From assembly GCA_037039925.1 (NCBI GenBank), contig JAXRKP010000130.1:297501-361500 (forward strand): a DNA stretch of 64,000 nucleotides. The letters run 5' to 3'. The DNA is from Doris montereyensis. Taxonomy: Eukaryota > Mollusca > Gastropoda > Nudibranchia > Dorididae. Every line of letters starts with the position of its first letter. Position 1 is the stretch's first letter. Under the pieces are notes generated by a model. The model did no database searches. It was not told the DNA's origin and saw nothing but the letters and a program-made list of their open reading frames with translations. Position numbers and translations under genes: made by a program. Of the stretch, positions 1 to 45,831 are shown in pieces.

Positions 1-235
1 AAACAAGGGATCTTTAACATGTAGAGAGTTGTTGTGTTTCTGCACACGGGACCTCCTTTTTAACGTCCGTCTCCGACGGGACGGACTAGGTGTCGATCCA
101 TCTACCTGGATCAGAGTAATAAATTTTACCGAAAAACTCGAGAAAATTGTTCAACCTTGCCTGGGCTTGAACCTAAGACCTTGTGGTTGATAGGCCGACG
201 CCTCTGCCTCTGAACTACCAAATCCCGTCTTCTCG
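1..235 (-). repeat. tRNA-derived SINE, family B, copy 1
   Basis: On the minus strand a tRNA-like head (about 235-165) has an A-box-like TGGTAGTTCAGAGGCAGAGG and a B-box-like GGTTCAAGCCC. It is followed by a body containing GATCCAGGTAGATGGATCGA and AGGTCCCGTGTGCAGA. The same body occurs on the plus strand at about 61.2 and 61.65 kb, which establishes a dispersed family. The copy may continue left of the window. Confidence 0.75.
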
Positions 236-489
236 GTACCCATGTATCCCACGAGTGCCAGATGATTTCAGGTGCAGGTTTCCATAGACGGCCTCCAGGC
301 ACAGAGGCTTATGGGAGTGTGATGGTTGCCGGCCCAAGGGTTCCCTGGGCACCCAAAACGACCCATGTCCGTTACAGTAAAACAAAAGGAATGAAGATGA
401 AGAATGATGGCCAAGGCTTTGAATGGTTGACTTGGAGCTAATGAAATCAACGAATAGTATAGTGTAATACAAGTGCAATACTCAACAGA

Positions 490-605
490 CATACTTTTCT
501 TATAAAACACAGTTACTCTCTTTCCTCTCAATGTCGCTGCCAGTTGTTTCCATGCTTTATCCTGCTCCTCACCACACATGGTGGACAGGGTAAATTCCAA
601 TCAAA
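490..605 (-). repeat. Dispersed repeat family C, copy (partial)
   Basis: Minus strand reads GGAATTTACCCTGTCCACCA then GTGTGGTGAGGAG and a GAGAGGAAAG stretch, the conserved left end of a family with about ten copies in this window (for example 9868, 25705, 31818, 32940). Overlapping ORFs here look like chance. Confidence 0.6.
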
Positions 606-1263
606 CAAACAAAACCTCCTGCTTCTTAATTTTAGATTCCTCGAAAATAGTTTATTTTTTCTTTCAATGTTTTTTTCGTACTTTTAAAAATGTCACATTG
701 ATGAGTAGATTCGAGATTTGTTGATGACGTAATGTTGTACCATGTGAAAAAGTTTGATGATGAAATTAAACACGGTAAGTTAAACATTGAGTTTGAGTTT
801 TAGTTAAGTAGTTCACTCCAATAAATGCAGATCAACTGTATCCATGTCTTTATTTCTTTTGCAAGTACTGGGAACATACTGGTTGTCATGTTTTTGCATT
901 TGAATTTAAAAACATATATACCAAAGAATACGGTTATAAAAATAATAATTTAAAAAGGAGAGTGTATATGATAAATTTATTCCAGTTTCATTTGTTGAAA
1001 AAAATGTTTTTTTTCTTTTGGGTTATGATGTCAGTCATAAATCTAAAATCGACATATTAATGCATGTAATACATTAATTTACATTGCATGGTCAGCCTTC
1101 TCCAAAAGTAGGTTTTGTTCCCAGTCTGATGAAATATTGGCTTCCTCAATGAGACATAACTCGTAGAAGGTTATTTGCTCAATCACATTATTCTAATTCC
1201 ACACCAACCCCCACCCCCCCCTCCGTCTTTCTCCTCCCATTCGTCCCACCGCCGAAAGCCCCC
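606..1263. other. AT-rich intergenic stretch, nothing recognised
   Basis: I see no coding exon, RNA gene or element ends here, only AT-rich sequence ending in a short C-rich run before the first minisatellite. Confidence 0.6.
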
Positions 1264-3479
1264 TTTGAGTTTGACTCCATCACGACCATTGTACTTACTA
1301 CATTTCTATTGAGTTTGACACCATCACGACCGTTGTACTTACTACATTTCTATTGAGTTTGACACCATCACGACCATTGTACTTACTACATTTCTATTGA
1401 GTTTGACTCCATCACGACCATTGCACTTGCTACATTTCTATTGAGTTTGACTCCATCACGACCATTGTACTTACTACATTTCTATTGAGTTTGACTCCAT
1501 CGACCATTGACCTATTGAGTTTGACTCCATACTACATTGCTATTGAGTTTGACTCCATCACGACCATTGTACTTACTACATTGCTATTGAGTTTGACACC
1601 ATCACGACCATTGTACTTACTACATTTCTATTGAGTTTGACTCCATCACAACCATTGTACTTACTACATTGCTATTGAGTTTGACTCCATCACGACCATT
1701 GTACTTACTACATTGCTATTGAGTTTGACTTCATCACGACCATTGTACTTACTACATTTCTGTTGAGTTTGACTCCATCACGACCATTGTACTTACTACA
1801 TTTCTATTGAGTTTGACTTCACCACGACCATTGTACTTACTACATTTCTGTTGAGTTTGACTCTATCACGACCATTGTACTTACTACATTGCCATTGAGT
1901 TTGACTCCATCACGACCATTGTACTTACTACATTGCCATTGAGTTTGACTCCATCACGACCATTGTACTTACTACATTGCCATTGAGTTTGACTCCATCA
2001 CGACCATTGTACTTACTACATTGCTATTGAGTTTGACTCCATCACGACCATTGTACTTACTCCATTGAGTTTGACTTCACCACGACCATTGTACTTACTA
2101 CATTGCTATTGAGTTTGACTCCATCACGACCATTGTACTTACTACATTGCTATTGAGTTTGACTCCATCACGACCATTGTACTTACTACATTGCCATTGA
2201 GTTTGACTCCATCACGACCATTGTACTTACTACATTGCCATTGAGTTTGACTCCATCACGACCATTGTACTTACTACATTGCCATTGAGTTTGATCCATC
2301 ACGACCATTGATTGCTATTTTGACTCCATCACGACCATTGTACTTACTACATTGCCATTGAGTTTGACTCCATCACGACCATTGTACTTACTACATTGCT
2401 ATTGAGTTTGACTCCATCACGACCATTGTACTTACTACATTGCCATTGATTGAGTTTGACTCCATCACGACCATTGTACTTACTACATTGCTATTGAGTT
2501 TGACTCCATCACGACCATTGTACTTACTACATTGCTATTGAGTTTGACTCCATCACGACCATTGTACTTACTACATTGCTATTGAGTTTGACTCCATCAC
2601 GACCATTGTACTTACTACATTGCCATTGAGTTTGACCACCACGACCATTGTACTTACTACATTGCTATTGAGTTTGACTTCATCACGACCATTGTACTTA
2701 CTACATTGCTATTGAGTTTGATTCCATCACGACCATTGTATTTACTACATTGCTATTGAGTTTGATTCCATCACGACCATTGTACTTACTACATTTCTAT
2801 TGAGTTTTCATCACGACCATTGTACTTACTACATTGCTATTGAGTTTGATTCCATCACGACCGACATTGCATTGATTCCATCACGACATTGTACTTACTA
2901 CATTGCTATTGAGTTTGATTCCATCACGACCATTGTACTTACTACATTTCTATTGAGTTTGATTCCATCACGACCATTGTACTTACTACATTGCTATTGA
3001 GTTTGACTCCATCACGACCATTGTACTTATTACATTGCTATTGAGTTTGATTCCATCACGACCATTGTACTTATTACATTCCTATTGACTTCATCACGAC
3101 CATTATACTTACTACATTGCTATTGAGTTTGACTCCATCACGACCATTGTACTTGCTACATTGCCATTGAGTTTGACTCCATCACGACCATTGTACTTAT
3201 TACATTGCTATTGAGTTTGATTCCATCACGACCATTGTACTTGCTACATTGCCATTGAGTTTGACTCCATCACGACCATTGTACTTATTACATTGCTATT
3301 GAGTTTGACTCCATCACGACCATTGTACTTGCTACATTGCCATTGAGTTTGACTCCATCACGACCATTGTACTTATTACATTGCTATTGAGTTTGACTCC
3401 ATCACGACCATTGTACTTATTACATTGCTATTGAGTTTGACTCCATCACGACCATTGTACTTACTACATTGCTATTGAG
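1264..3479. repeat. 44-bp minisatellite, about 50 copies (array 1)
   Basis: Tandem units of about 44 bp built around ATTGAGTTTGACTCCATCAC and GACCATTGTACTTACTACAT. Variation is mostly single-base (CTCC/TTCC/CACC, TTTCTAT/TTGCTAT/TTGCCAT), with a few short deletions near 1500, 2290 and 2860. Variants cluster regionally (TTTCTAT to the left, TTGCYAT to the right), as expected from local unit duplication. Confidence 0.97.
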
Positions 3480-4561
3480 TGTTGTTCCCAGAATAACAAA
3501 AGACGACTTCTACGTAAGTATTAGAAATTCTTTAGTGGGGAAATTTCCTTCAAACATTTGAATGCATATATATATATTATCAATATAGTAAGGTCCTAAT
3601 CTATATAACCTATATGGAATGGAGTTCAATGTTTTGCTTGTGTTATTGGTACTTTTTATCTTTTCCTTCAGTTTTCTTAAATATTAATTTTCCCCCTCGC
3701 TTTTCAATTTTGAAGTTATTTATAATAATAGAATAAACACAATAATCCTAATTATGAAAAGAAAAACGCATGTCGGTATAAAAATACAAGGAATCGATGA
3801 GAAATCGAAATAACCCCAAACCACTTCACGCAGAAATTTCAGGATAGTTCAGTTTTTAATTATTATTAAGAGGGACATTTTCATGTGACACATTGTGTTT
3901 AGTGTATGCACAAGCTGAAATGTATCGTCATGGACGAAATATGTGATATTCACTTTGAACGCAACTTTTCCTACAAGCGTCTTCAATTTTCTTCAATGAG
4001 ATAGATCTAGTTGAGAAGACATAATAAGCAACAATGTTTTGTATGGTAGTTATACCTCTTTTAGACCCTGATTCAGACCTCCACCTGAGAACCGTTATTT
4101 TCGACAGCATCAATAACCTTCACTACAACTCGCGCCGCGTGTATTGTATACCTATGGTAATTCATTGTGGTGACTCACGCAGGCGATAGCTTCGCGGATC
4201 TTGAATTTCAGGAGATCAAGGTCTGTAACTGTAGGCTACTGTAGCTGGAGTAGTGAACATTTAATCCTTGACGAAACTCCAGAAAAAAAAAGTCGAGAGG
4301 AGTAATAAACTGGGTGGCCAAGCAATGGGTCGACCTCTTCCAACCCATCAGTCAGAAAGAAAAAAACATGCGTACGTGCCTCATGCACACCAAAGCTTCA
4401 GTTCCATTGTGAATGAGCATCGTCTTGTGGAAGTGTGCACGTTAACATTTGGCTGATTTTCTTCAGATTGGAAGACAGCGTAAGATTTGAGCGTATTGAG
4501 GTAAGAAGTGGTGGGATGTTATGGTGTTCACGCAGAAGAAAAAGATGGCCGATAATCATGT
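3480..4561. other. Unrecognised intergenic stretch
   Basis: No supported gene. Two ORFs of about 60 codons (3928-4113 minus, 4268-4456 plus) have no recognisable motif and I would not call them. Confidence 0.5.
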
Positions 4562-4852
4562 CTTGCATCAGGGCGCACCAAACATAATTATGACTTTATG
4601 GGATGTCAAGTTTCTTTCGTTGTTAAACGACATCAATATGCCAGTTACCGGATTGCCGACGATGCTGGAATGTCTTATCAACAACATTTTAGAGAATCTC
4701 ACGTCTCCTCATACAAAGTGGGTGGAAAAAAGAGCGTACTACCTTCGTCCTTCGTTTTGATGGCATGGCCATGGACGACATGAGTGTGTCGGCGAGTCAT
4801 CATTCGACTCCTGCCAGCTTCAGACAGAAGTCATCGAAGTTCTGGAGTCCAT
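4562..4852 (+). pseudogene. Possible decayed coding segment, function unknown
   Basis: Two overlapping frames look protein-like. 4562-4735 reads with CQVSFVVKRHQYASYRIADD and HFRESHVSSYKVGGKK. The adjacent frame from about 4735 to a TGA near 4852 reads RTTFVLRFDGMAMDDMSVSA and SHHSTPASFRQKSSKFWSP. One missing or extra base in the A-run near 4727-4733 would join them. An in-frame TAA lies just upstream at 4553. I do not recognise the family; it could be an old gene exon, a transposon fragment or chance. Confidence 0.35.
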
Positions 4853-4855
4853 GAC

Positions 4856-5238
4856 CTGTATATCATATAATATGCTTAACTTTTCAAGTTAATCTTCTCT
4901 TATCTTTTATAATTCTAAGATGATTATCTGCCAGTTTCATTGCCGATTCCTGATGGAAGTCATTTTCTGTTTGCCCTTTATTTGCCCTTGATAATGTTTG
5001 AAGAATCATTATAATAATATTATTTTCACCATGAATACATGACCGTTTGAAATCATCCCTTCATGACATAATGTGTTATTTAAATTGTTAAATAAAATAA
5101 TAACATTTTTAAATAATTAAAAAGTTAAAAATAAAAATTATGACTTTATGACTTTCGGTAACTTTCGTATCTGTTCGATCATTTCTTCTGCCTTATGTGT
5201 ACACCAAACTCGTACATTATGCCGAGTACCCGTCCCCG

Positions 5239-5281
<43 letters not shown>

Positions 5282-5567
5282 TCACATCGTCCGGGAATGC
5301 AATTCTTTTCAAATAGTCTCTTTCCTGTTCACATTCATTCAGTGTAAGTAAGACTGGCAGCTGGATGATTATTGGGTTCAAGTTTGGAAACAATTTGTCG
5401 CCAGTAGGGATAAAAATGAAGTTTCTTTCGCTCAACTTTATGAACTGATGATCGACTGATTGGCAAACGTCTTGCCGTCTGTCAATACTGTTTCACACTG
5501 TCTTCAAACAATACCTTCACCTCGTTTTTTGTTTTGTTCTGATACAGACTTTCTTTCCTGTCAATTC
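4856..5567. other. AT-rich stretch with a (CA)n microsatellite
   Basis: Nothing coding recognised. A pure (AC)n run lies at about 5239-5277. The remainder is AT-rich and leads into array 2. Confidence 0.6.
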
Positions 5568-7130
5568 ACGCTTCCTGTCGTAACTAGGTTTTTGGCACCA
5601 CCACTGATTATTGCTTCAAACAATACCTTCACCTCGTTTTTGTTTTTGTTCTGATAGGGCATTCGCCTCTTGTCTTTCTTTCACTTTGCTTCCTTCCTCA
5701 ACTTTAGTCGTTTTTGTACCTACCACCACTGCATGCATTCACGCTTCCTGTCGTAACTAGGTTTTGTACCTATCACCACTGTATTCATGTCGTTACTCCT
5801 TCACTACATTCACCTGTCGTTTTTCATTACTAGGTTTTTGTACCTATCATGCATTCATTCACCTCCTGTCGTTACTAGGTTTTTGTACCTATCACCACTG
5901 CATTCACGCCTCTTGTCATTACTAGGTTTTTGTACCTATCACCACTGCATTCACGCCTCCTGTCGTAACTAGGGTTTTGTACCTAGGTTTTTGTACCACC
6001 ACTGTATTCATGCATTCACGCCTCCTGTCGTTACTAGGTTTTTGTACCTATCACCACTGCATTCACGCCTCCTGTCGTTACTAGGTTTTTGTACATATCA
6101 CCACTGCATGCATTCACGCCTCCTGTCGTTACTAGGTTTTTGTACCTTTCACCACTGCATTCGTTACGCCTACGCTTCCTGTCGTAACTAGGTTTTTGTA
6201 CCTATCACCACTGCATGCATTCACGCCTCCTGTCGTTACTAGGTTTTTGTACCTATCACCACTGCATTCACGCTTCCTGTCGTTACTAGGTTTTTGTACC
6301 TATCACCATGCATTCACGCCTCCTGTCGTTATAACAAAGTTTTTGTACCTATCACCACTGCATTCGTAACTAGGTTTTTGTACCTCACTGTCATTCACGC
6401 CTCCTGTCGTAACTAGGTTTTTGTACCTATCACCACTGCATTCACGCTTCCTGTCGTAACTAGGTTTTTGTACCTACCACCACTGCCACGCTTCCTGTCG
6501 TAACAAAGGTTTTTGTACCTATCACCACTGCATTCACGCTTCCTGTCGTAACTAGGTTTTTGTACCTATCACCACTGCATTCACGCTTCCGTCGTAATGT
6601 TATGTACCTACCACCGCCATTTACATTCCTATTGCATTCACGCCTTGTCGTAACTAGGTTTTTTGTACGCCTCCTGTCCTATCAACTGCATTCACGCTTC
6701 CTGTCGTACTAGGTTTTTGTACCTATCACCACTGGTTTAACTAGGTTTTGGTACATATCACCACTGCATGCACTTCATGTCGTAACTAGGTTTTTTGTAC
6801 CTATCACCACTGCATTCACGCCTCCTGTCGTAACTAGGTTCACTTACCTATCACCACTGCATCACGCCTCTTGTCGTTTTTTTTTCTACCTACCACCACT
6901 GCATTCATCCTATCGTAACAAGGTTATTCACGTAAACCAGGACGTACCTATATCACCACTGCTTGACGCCTCCTGTCAGAGTACTATCAAATTACGCTTC
7001 CTGTCGTTATTTTGTAAATGCATTCGCCTCCTGTGTAACAATCTGTATCCAAAACTTAGGTTTTTGTAATATTATTCATTCGTGGGCAACATTCATACTA
7101 GGTTTGTACCTACCACCACTGCATTTCACT
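5568..7130. repeat. 47-bp minisatellite, degenerate (array 2)
   Basis: About 30 units of about 47 bp containing TCCTGTCGTTACTAGGTTTT and TGTACCTATCACCACTGCAT. The edges and many interior units are truncated, giving a ragged ladder and several meaningless ORFs. Unrelated in sequence to array 1 despite the similar period. Confidence 0.93.
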
Positions 7131-7549
7131 TCCTATCGTCAATCATCCGTTTTAAATCTTTTTACCAAAGAACGTGCTCCTATTTGACGCTGCTTCACTT
7201 TATCATTTTCATCTGCCCTTTTTCTTTTTGATGTAAAGTGTATTCATGAACAAACGCAGCTTCAAATTACCCAATTTCAATACTTACGTTATTAAATCAC
7301 CCAAACGCCTCCTATTTGAAAATGATATCACATAAAACTTAGATAAATTGCGTACATTGTGGGAAAAACTAAAACTACCCAAAGAAACCCCAAGGATAAT
7401 GCGTAAAACAGTTTCTTTATGTACGGGCACCCCACTACCCACCATAATGAACGTGCAGTGTGTGGCTGGTAGTGGTAGTGCTATTCAGTCATCCACCCAC
7501 GGTGCTCCCGTGTAGGTGGACAAGGAAAGAGAAGGGGAAAGAAGAGAGA
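7131..7549. other. Unrecognised stretch
   Basis: No gene or element recognised between array 2 and the first (GA)n tract. Confidence 0.5.
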
Positions 7550-7555
7550 CAGTCC

Positions 7556-7642
<87 letters not shown>

Positions 7643-7711
7643 GGGGAGGGAGGGGGGAGGCAGAGAGAGAGAGAGAGAGAAGAGAGAAAGAGCGAGAGAG
7701 AAAGAGAAAAG

Positions 7712-7799
<88 letters not shown>
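7550..7799. repeat. (GA)n microsatellite, interrupted
   Basis: Two long pure AG tracts separated by a G-rich interruption near 7640-7715. The Arg-Glu and Ser-Leu ORFs seen through it on both strands are artefacts of the repeat. Confidence 0.98.
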
Positions 7800-8468
<669 letters not shown>

Positions 8469-8844
8469 TAATCACTGATATTGATAGTGATAGAGATACG
8501 TGTACATGTACATCGTATTTATATAAATGCTAGTGATTTGCAAAGCAGGCGAAATGAACAGCTGTGTGCCACTTAGCAAGGGAAATAACCAAGAATAACA
8601 ACATAACAGGGAGAGATGGACTGAGAGAAAAAACAAAAACACTAGTAAGCCAGATGTTTCGTGGTTGAATTCTCTCATAGTATATCCATGCAAAGTGTTT
8701 ACTCAGATGTATTTGAAATGTTGCCAAGCAAAACCTACACCGTGGTCCACAGTAAACAGGAAACAGCAAGATGTCCTGCCATACTCACAAATGGACCAAC
8801 AGCTTCCCTTGGTAAAGACTTTATACAGCCCACAACGCTTATTC

Positions 8845-8965
8845 AGTATAGGTGTGGGTGGTTGGTTGGTCCTATTTCTTTTTCTTCCCTCTTTCACTTT
8901 TATTTCATCTTGCAGTATCCTCTTAATTCACCCTGAAATCACTACTGAAGGTGGACAGGGTAAAT
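8845..8965 (-). repeat. Dispersed repeat family C, copy
   Basis: Minus strand reads GAAATTTACCCTGTCCACCT, then GATTTCAGGGTGAATTAAGA and a GTGAAAGAGGGAAG block, the same order as copies at 9868 and 31818. Confidence 0.75.
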
Positions 8966-9694
8966 TTCAGTGAAATAAGCAATTTATAATGTGAGTGAAA
9001 TTAAGTACATGTAATATGTAGGCCTACTTGTTTCCAACCCTGCAACTGTTTACAAACAACCCTGTATTTCAAAGATATCCAATGTAGCCTCATTAAGTTT
9101 TTATTTATCCAAGTGTGAATGAAGTATACTTACATGTATTTGAAATTTGGCTTTTTCCCTTCCTTTACTCCTTTTGCTTTTTCTTTTTTAATTCCTCCCC
9201 CATCATAATAATATTCATAAGCAGTGAATGAGAGTGGTCATGAGATTTGGGTATACCAACTGCCAACAGAGTGAAGATATCAGAAACTGAAATTGAGTCC
9301 ATTACTTTAAAATCAAAATGTGATTAACTGTAGATAAATCTTAATTTAAAATCATACATATTGGGGCAAGCAGAACATGCCATACATATACCCGGTACTC
9401 GAGAATTAGGTTAGCCATTAAGGAAATTCAAGGACTGTTTCAGATACTGAAACTGAAATTCAGACTTAACGAAAGTAAAGGCCACATGAAAATCAATGAC
9501 AAATATCTGGCAAGACAGAACATGGTCAACTCCCACAAAGGATAAAACTTTTTGAGTTTTGAGTAAAAATACCTCATGGCTATAGATGTTTTAAAAATAT
9601 GAGGATTTACCCATTCTGAGGAAAGCTCAACCCCCCTCCCTTTGTAAAAACTACATGTGCAAACCACCCTTGTTAATCATCAACAGAACATCTT
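8966..9694. other. AT-rich stretch, nothing recognised
   Basis: No exons, element ends or tandem repeats recognised; the ORFs here are short and featureless. Confidence 0.5.
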
Positions 9695-9790
9695 GTTTGA
9701 TTCCTTTTAGTTTACCCTCCCACCATGTTCACTCCCAGTGAATAAGGAAATGACAACAAGTAAGAAGGGCAAAAGTAAAAGAAAGAAAAG
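9695..9790 (+). repeat. Dispersed repeat family C, diverged copy
   Basis: TTTACCCTCCCACCATG, CCAGTGAATAAGGAAATGAC and a GAAAGAAAAGAAAG block follow the family order but with more divergence than neighbouring copies. Confidence 0.55.
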
Positions 9791-9867
9791 AAAGAAGAAA
9801 GACCCATTGGTGGTAGTGGTAGTTATGTTGATCAACCATTCTGTCTTCAATTTTATTTCAATTGAAA

Positions 9868-9980
9868 TTTACCCTATCCACCATATGTGATGATCCCAGG
9901 TGAATCAAGAGGCAACGGATAAGTGAAAAAAGGAAAGGAAAGAACTACCTACCATCCCCTGTCAACTGCCCACTATGAAT
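9868..9980 (+). repeat. Dispersed repeat family C, copy
   Basis: Reads GAAATTTACCCTATCCACCA, TGATGATCCCAGGTGAATCA, AAGGAAAGGAAAGAACTACC and CTGTCAACTGCCCAC, close to the family consensus. Confidence 0.8.
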
Positions 9981-10137
9981 CTTCAACTTAATAAAAACAC
10001 AAACGATAAATAGAGAAACAAATAACACAAAGATGTTTCATCATGAAATTTCTTTTTATTTCACTATGATCCATCACTCCATTCATCAAAATGGGGTGAG
10101 GAGTGTGCGTATGTGTGTGTGTGTGTGTGATTGTTTG

Positions 10138-10256
10138 CTTGTTCATTGGAATTTACCCCCACCCACCATGTGCATGAAACATCAACAGGGGTCAATCAAG
10201 AGGATGAGGCACAATGACAGACAAGAAAAAGAGTGAGTGGAAGGAAAGAACTAGGT
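10138..10256 (+). repeat. Dispersed repeat family C, copy running into array 3
   Basis: Begins TTGGAATTTACCCCCACCCA and proceeds through GGGGTCAATCAAGAGGATGA to GGAAGGAAAGAACTAGGTCT. The last part is the same segment that is then repeated in tandem to the right. Confidence 0.8.
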
Positions 10257-11067
10257 CTATCAGCCGTGAAAGGAAAGAAGTAGGGTCTACCAGCAGTGAA
10301 AGGAAAGAAGTAGGGTCTACCAGCAGTGAAAGTAAAGAAGTAGGGTCTACCAGCAGTGAAAGGAAAGAAGTAGGGTCTACCAGCAGTGAAAGGAAAGAAT
10401 TAGGGTCTACCAGCAGTGAAAGGAAAGAAGTAGGGTCTACCAGCAGTGAAAGTAAAGAAGTAGGGTCTACCAGCAGTGAAAGTAAAGAAGTAGGGTCTAC
10501 CAGCAGTGAAAGTAAAGAAGTAGGGTCTACCAGCAGTGAAAATAAAAGGAAAGTAGGGTTTGCCAGCAGTGAAAGGAAAGTAGGGTTTACCAGCAGTGAA
10601 AGGAAAGTAGGGTTTACCAGCAGTGAAAAAAAAGTAGGGTTTACCAGCAGTGAAAGGAAAGTAGGGTTTACCAGCAGTGAAAGGAAAGAAGTAGGGTCTA
10701 CCAGCGGTGAAAGGAAAGTAGGGTTTACCAGCAATGAAAGGAAAGTAGGGTTTACCAGCAGTGAAAGGAAAGTAGGGTTTACCAGCAGTGAAAAGAAAGT
10801 AGGGTTTACCAGCAGTGAAAGAAAAGTAGGGTTTACCAGCAGTGAAAAGGAAAGTAGGGTTTACCAGCAATGAAAGGAAAGTAGGGTTTACCAGCAGTGA
10901 AAGGAAAGTAGGGTTTACCAGCAGTGAAAGGAAAGTAGGGTTTGCCAGCAGTGAAAGGAAGGTAGGGTTTACCAGCAGTGAAAGGAAAGAAGTAGGGTCT
11001 ACCAGCAGTGAAAGGAAAGAAGTAGGGTCTACCAGCGGTGAAAGGAAAGTAGGGTTTACCAGCAGTG
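10257..11067. repeat. 27/30-bp minisatellite (array 3)
   Basis: About 28 units of two types: 30 bp with GAAAGGAAAGAAGTAGGGTC and TACCAGCA, and 27 bp lacking three bases of the GAA stretch with GGGTTTACC. The 30-bp type fills 10257-10540 and reappears singly near 10680 and as a pair near 10980-11040. Both lengths are multiples of three, so 200-codon ORFs run on both strands. I regard them as non-genic. Confidence 0.97.
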
Positions 11068-11139
11068 CCCACAAACCATCAATAAGGGATAGGCTGACAC
11101 ACTGTTCTGCTCTATACAAAAATAAGGTAACATTTGTGT

Positions 11140-11480
11140 TTTCAGAAACTCATATTCATCTTATATCTATATACATAAAATTGTACCTACCAAACTTTGA
11201 CCGCTCTAAACTCAGGTAGCATTGCACCGACAACCTCCATATTTCACATGTATATTTCAAATAACCTGCTTCAGGTTCTTAGCAAATAAACTCTTGGGTC
11301 AAATCAGTATTTTAATTGATTGGGAAAAGATTGTTTTGCCTGCGATCTACAAACTTTTAATGTTATTGTTACTCATTCCTTTATTTCGGTCATTAGATAC
11401 GCAGAGAAAAATCTGCCTAACCTAAGTATCGAACGCTTTACCGGTACTTGATATCACCCTGCATCCGGTAACCTATTGAG
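11140..11480. repeat. Dispersed repeat family D, copy 1 (Helitron-like end possible)
   Basis: Shares ordered blocks with 45235-45560: TAAACTCAGGTAGCATTGCA versus TAAACTTAGGCACCATTGCA, then the TTCAAATA(A/G)C-TGCTT-AGGTTCTTAGC block, then GTACTTGATATCA. The left end has TCTATATACATAAAA, reminiscent of Helitron 5' termini; no 3' hairpin was identified. Confidence 0.6.
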
Positions 11481-12572
11481 TAGTTCATCGTTGAAAAAAA
11501 GAAAGTGGTAAAAGAGTACTCATGATCCTCATTCTGGTTAGTTATAAAACTAAAAGAATGCAATGTTTCTGCCATCTTTGAAACTTCAAATTCTAATCAA
11601 GACAAGAAAACCATTGGACAACATCCATACACCCATGTAGGCACATTAACACTTTATGTGCCAACTTCAACTCTGGCGGAATTTTGAAGTGACTTCTATA
11701 AACTGGGACAGTAGTGACCGCCTAAATGCCCGGTGCTTGGGAAGCAGACAAAACGGGCATTTAGGTGAAATGGATATTTAGGCGAAAGTAGGTCAGGGGC
11801 AACAATTTGAGGGTAGGCCTATTTCTGTGACGTTGGGTTTCCCTAGTGACTTGCCAATTTCGTCGAGAATTTGAAGCTTCTTTTGAAAATCATTTCCTGG
11901 TTTATTCATTTTTTTTCCCAAGATGTAGATCTGTATGTAGCTGTGCAAAATTCAAGTTGTTACAACGAAGGCTAAGAGAAAAAAGGACCTGATCCGATGC
12001 TTCCTCCTTAACTGCCATAACCCACACTATAATCACGTAACTTATTTAATCATGAGACCTATGACTTAAGTAATAATTCAAATTTGGAGGAAAAGAACTG
12101 GATAAAGAAAAAGCCTCATCCAATGGGACCAATGTGTGAATAAATTAACCCGAATCTTACAACTCCTTCGATGCATAATCCTCATGTTAACATTAAGACA
12201 ACAGACAGACAAGGATAAAGATTCATAGCCAGATCGTTTGTTTTTGGAAAAGTCATCAGCTGTATGAAAAATTTAATGCGAGAAAAAGCGAAACCTGGAA
12301 ACCATTACGCTCTTTAACACTGAGGTAGTGAGCACACGGATGGATTGACTGTCTCTCGCCACAAAGACCCGAAGTCACATTGGATACGGCCAATACGGCA
12401 ATAAAACTATTCACACCTTGTCCCTCTATCACGATGAGCGTCCGGTCAAAAGACACCAGGTGATTGCATGCCACTTATGACATCAAGAAAGCAATGTGGG
12501 CGGAGTTCGAAAGACTTCAATTCTAATTGCCCGATAACAAACCAGTGATCCAATTCCCATCGGACACTGACT
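11481..12572. other. Intergenic stretch 3' of RTEL1
   Basis: No gene recognised. A near-perfect inverted repeat at 11719-11767 is listed separately. A 72-codon minus-strand ORF at 12256-12474 has no recognisable motif. Confidence 0.55.
11719..11767. repeat. Inverted repeat / potential hairpin
   Basis: Arms CGCCTAAATGCCCG and CGGGCATTTAGGTG are complementary at 13 of 14 positions, with a 21-base spacer. A third related piece, ATATTTAGGCG, follows at about 11775. Confidence 0.75.
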
Positions 12573-12578
12573 TTTATT
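12573..12578 (-). terminator. Candidate polyadenylation signal AATAAA of RTEL1
   Basis: The first AATAAA on the minus strand after the stop codon, about 340 bases downstream. It would give a 3' UTR of roughly 350-370 nt. This is a match to a common hexamer in AT-rich DNA, so confidence is limited. Confidence 0.45.
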
Positions 12579-12916
12579 TTCCCGTAACTTTACGCATTGT
12601 ATAGTCTAACCAAAACATTATGTAATATAAAATACGATATAGAGTTGTATTTCATTTGCCTGCAGGAACTGTTTCCGTACGTATATCAAAATAAATAAAT
12701 AAATAAACGAAAGGTCTCTAGAGACACATTATTGTATTAACAAATACTTAAGTCCCTGACTTTTCAACAGATTCATTGGAAATTGTAAAAGTAATCACAT
12801 ATCAAAATCTTAAACATTGAGATGCAAGAAATAAAATTTGCACCAAACACATGAGATTCTGCAGTCTTCACTTATGTCAGCTCTTTTTCAAGTTAAGGGA
12901 AGTAAATGTTTTCTTT

Positions 12917-45803
<32,887 letters not shown>

Positions 45804-45831
45804 TCTTTTGGATGAAAAGGTTCAGGTCAAT

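Noticed and set aside
1264..3479. CRISPR-like array
   Set aside because: Units are contiguous without unique spacers, and the host is clearly an animal.
10214..11119. Long ORFs (219 and 239 codons) on both strands of array 3
   Set aside because: They exist because the repeat unit is 27 or 30 bp, a multiple of three without stops. No start context, splice sites or non-repeat domain.
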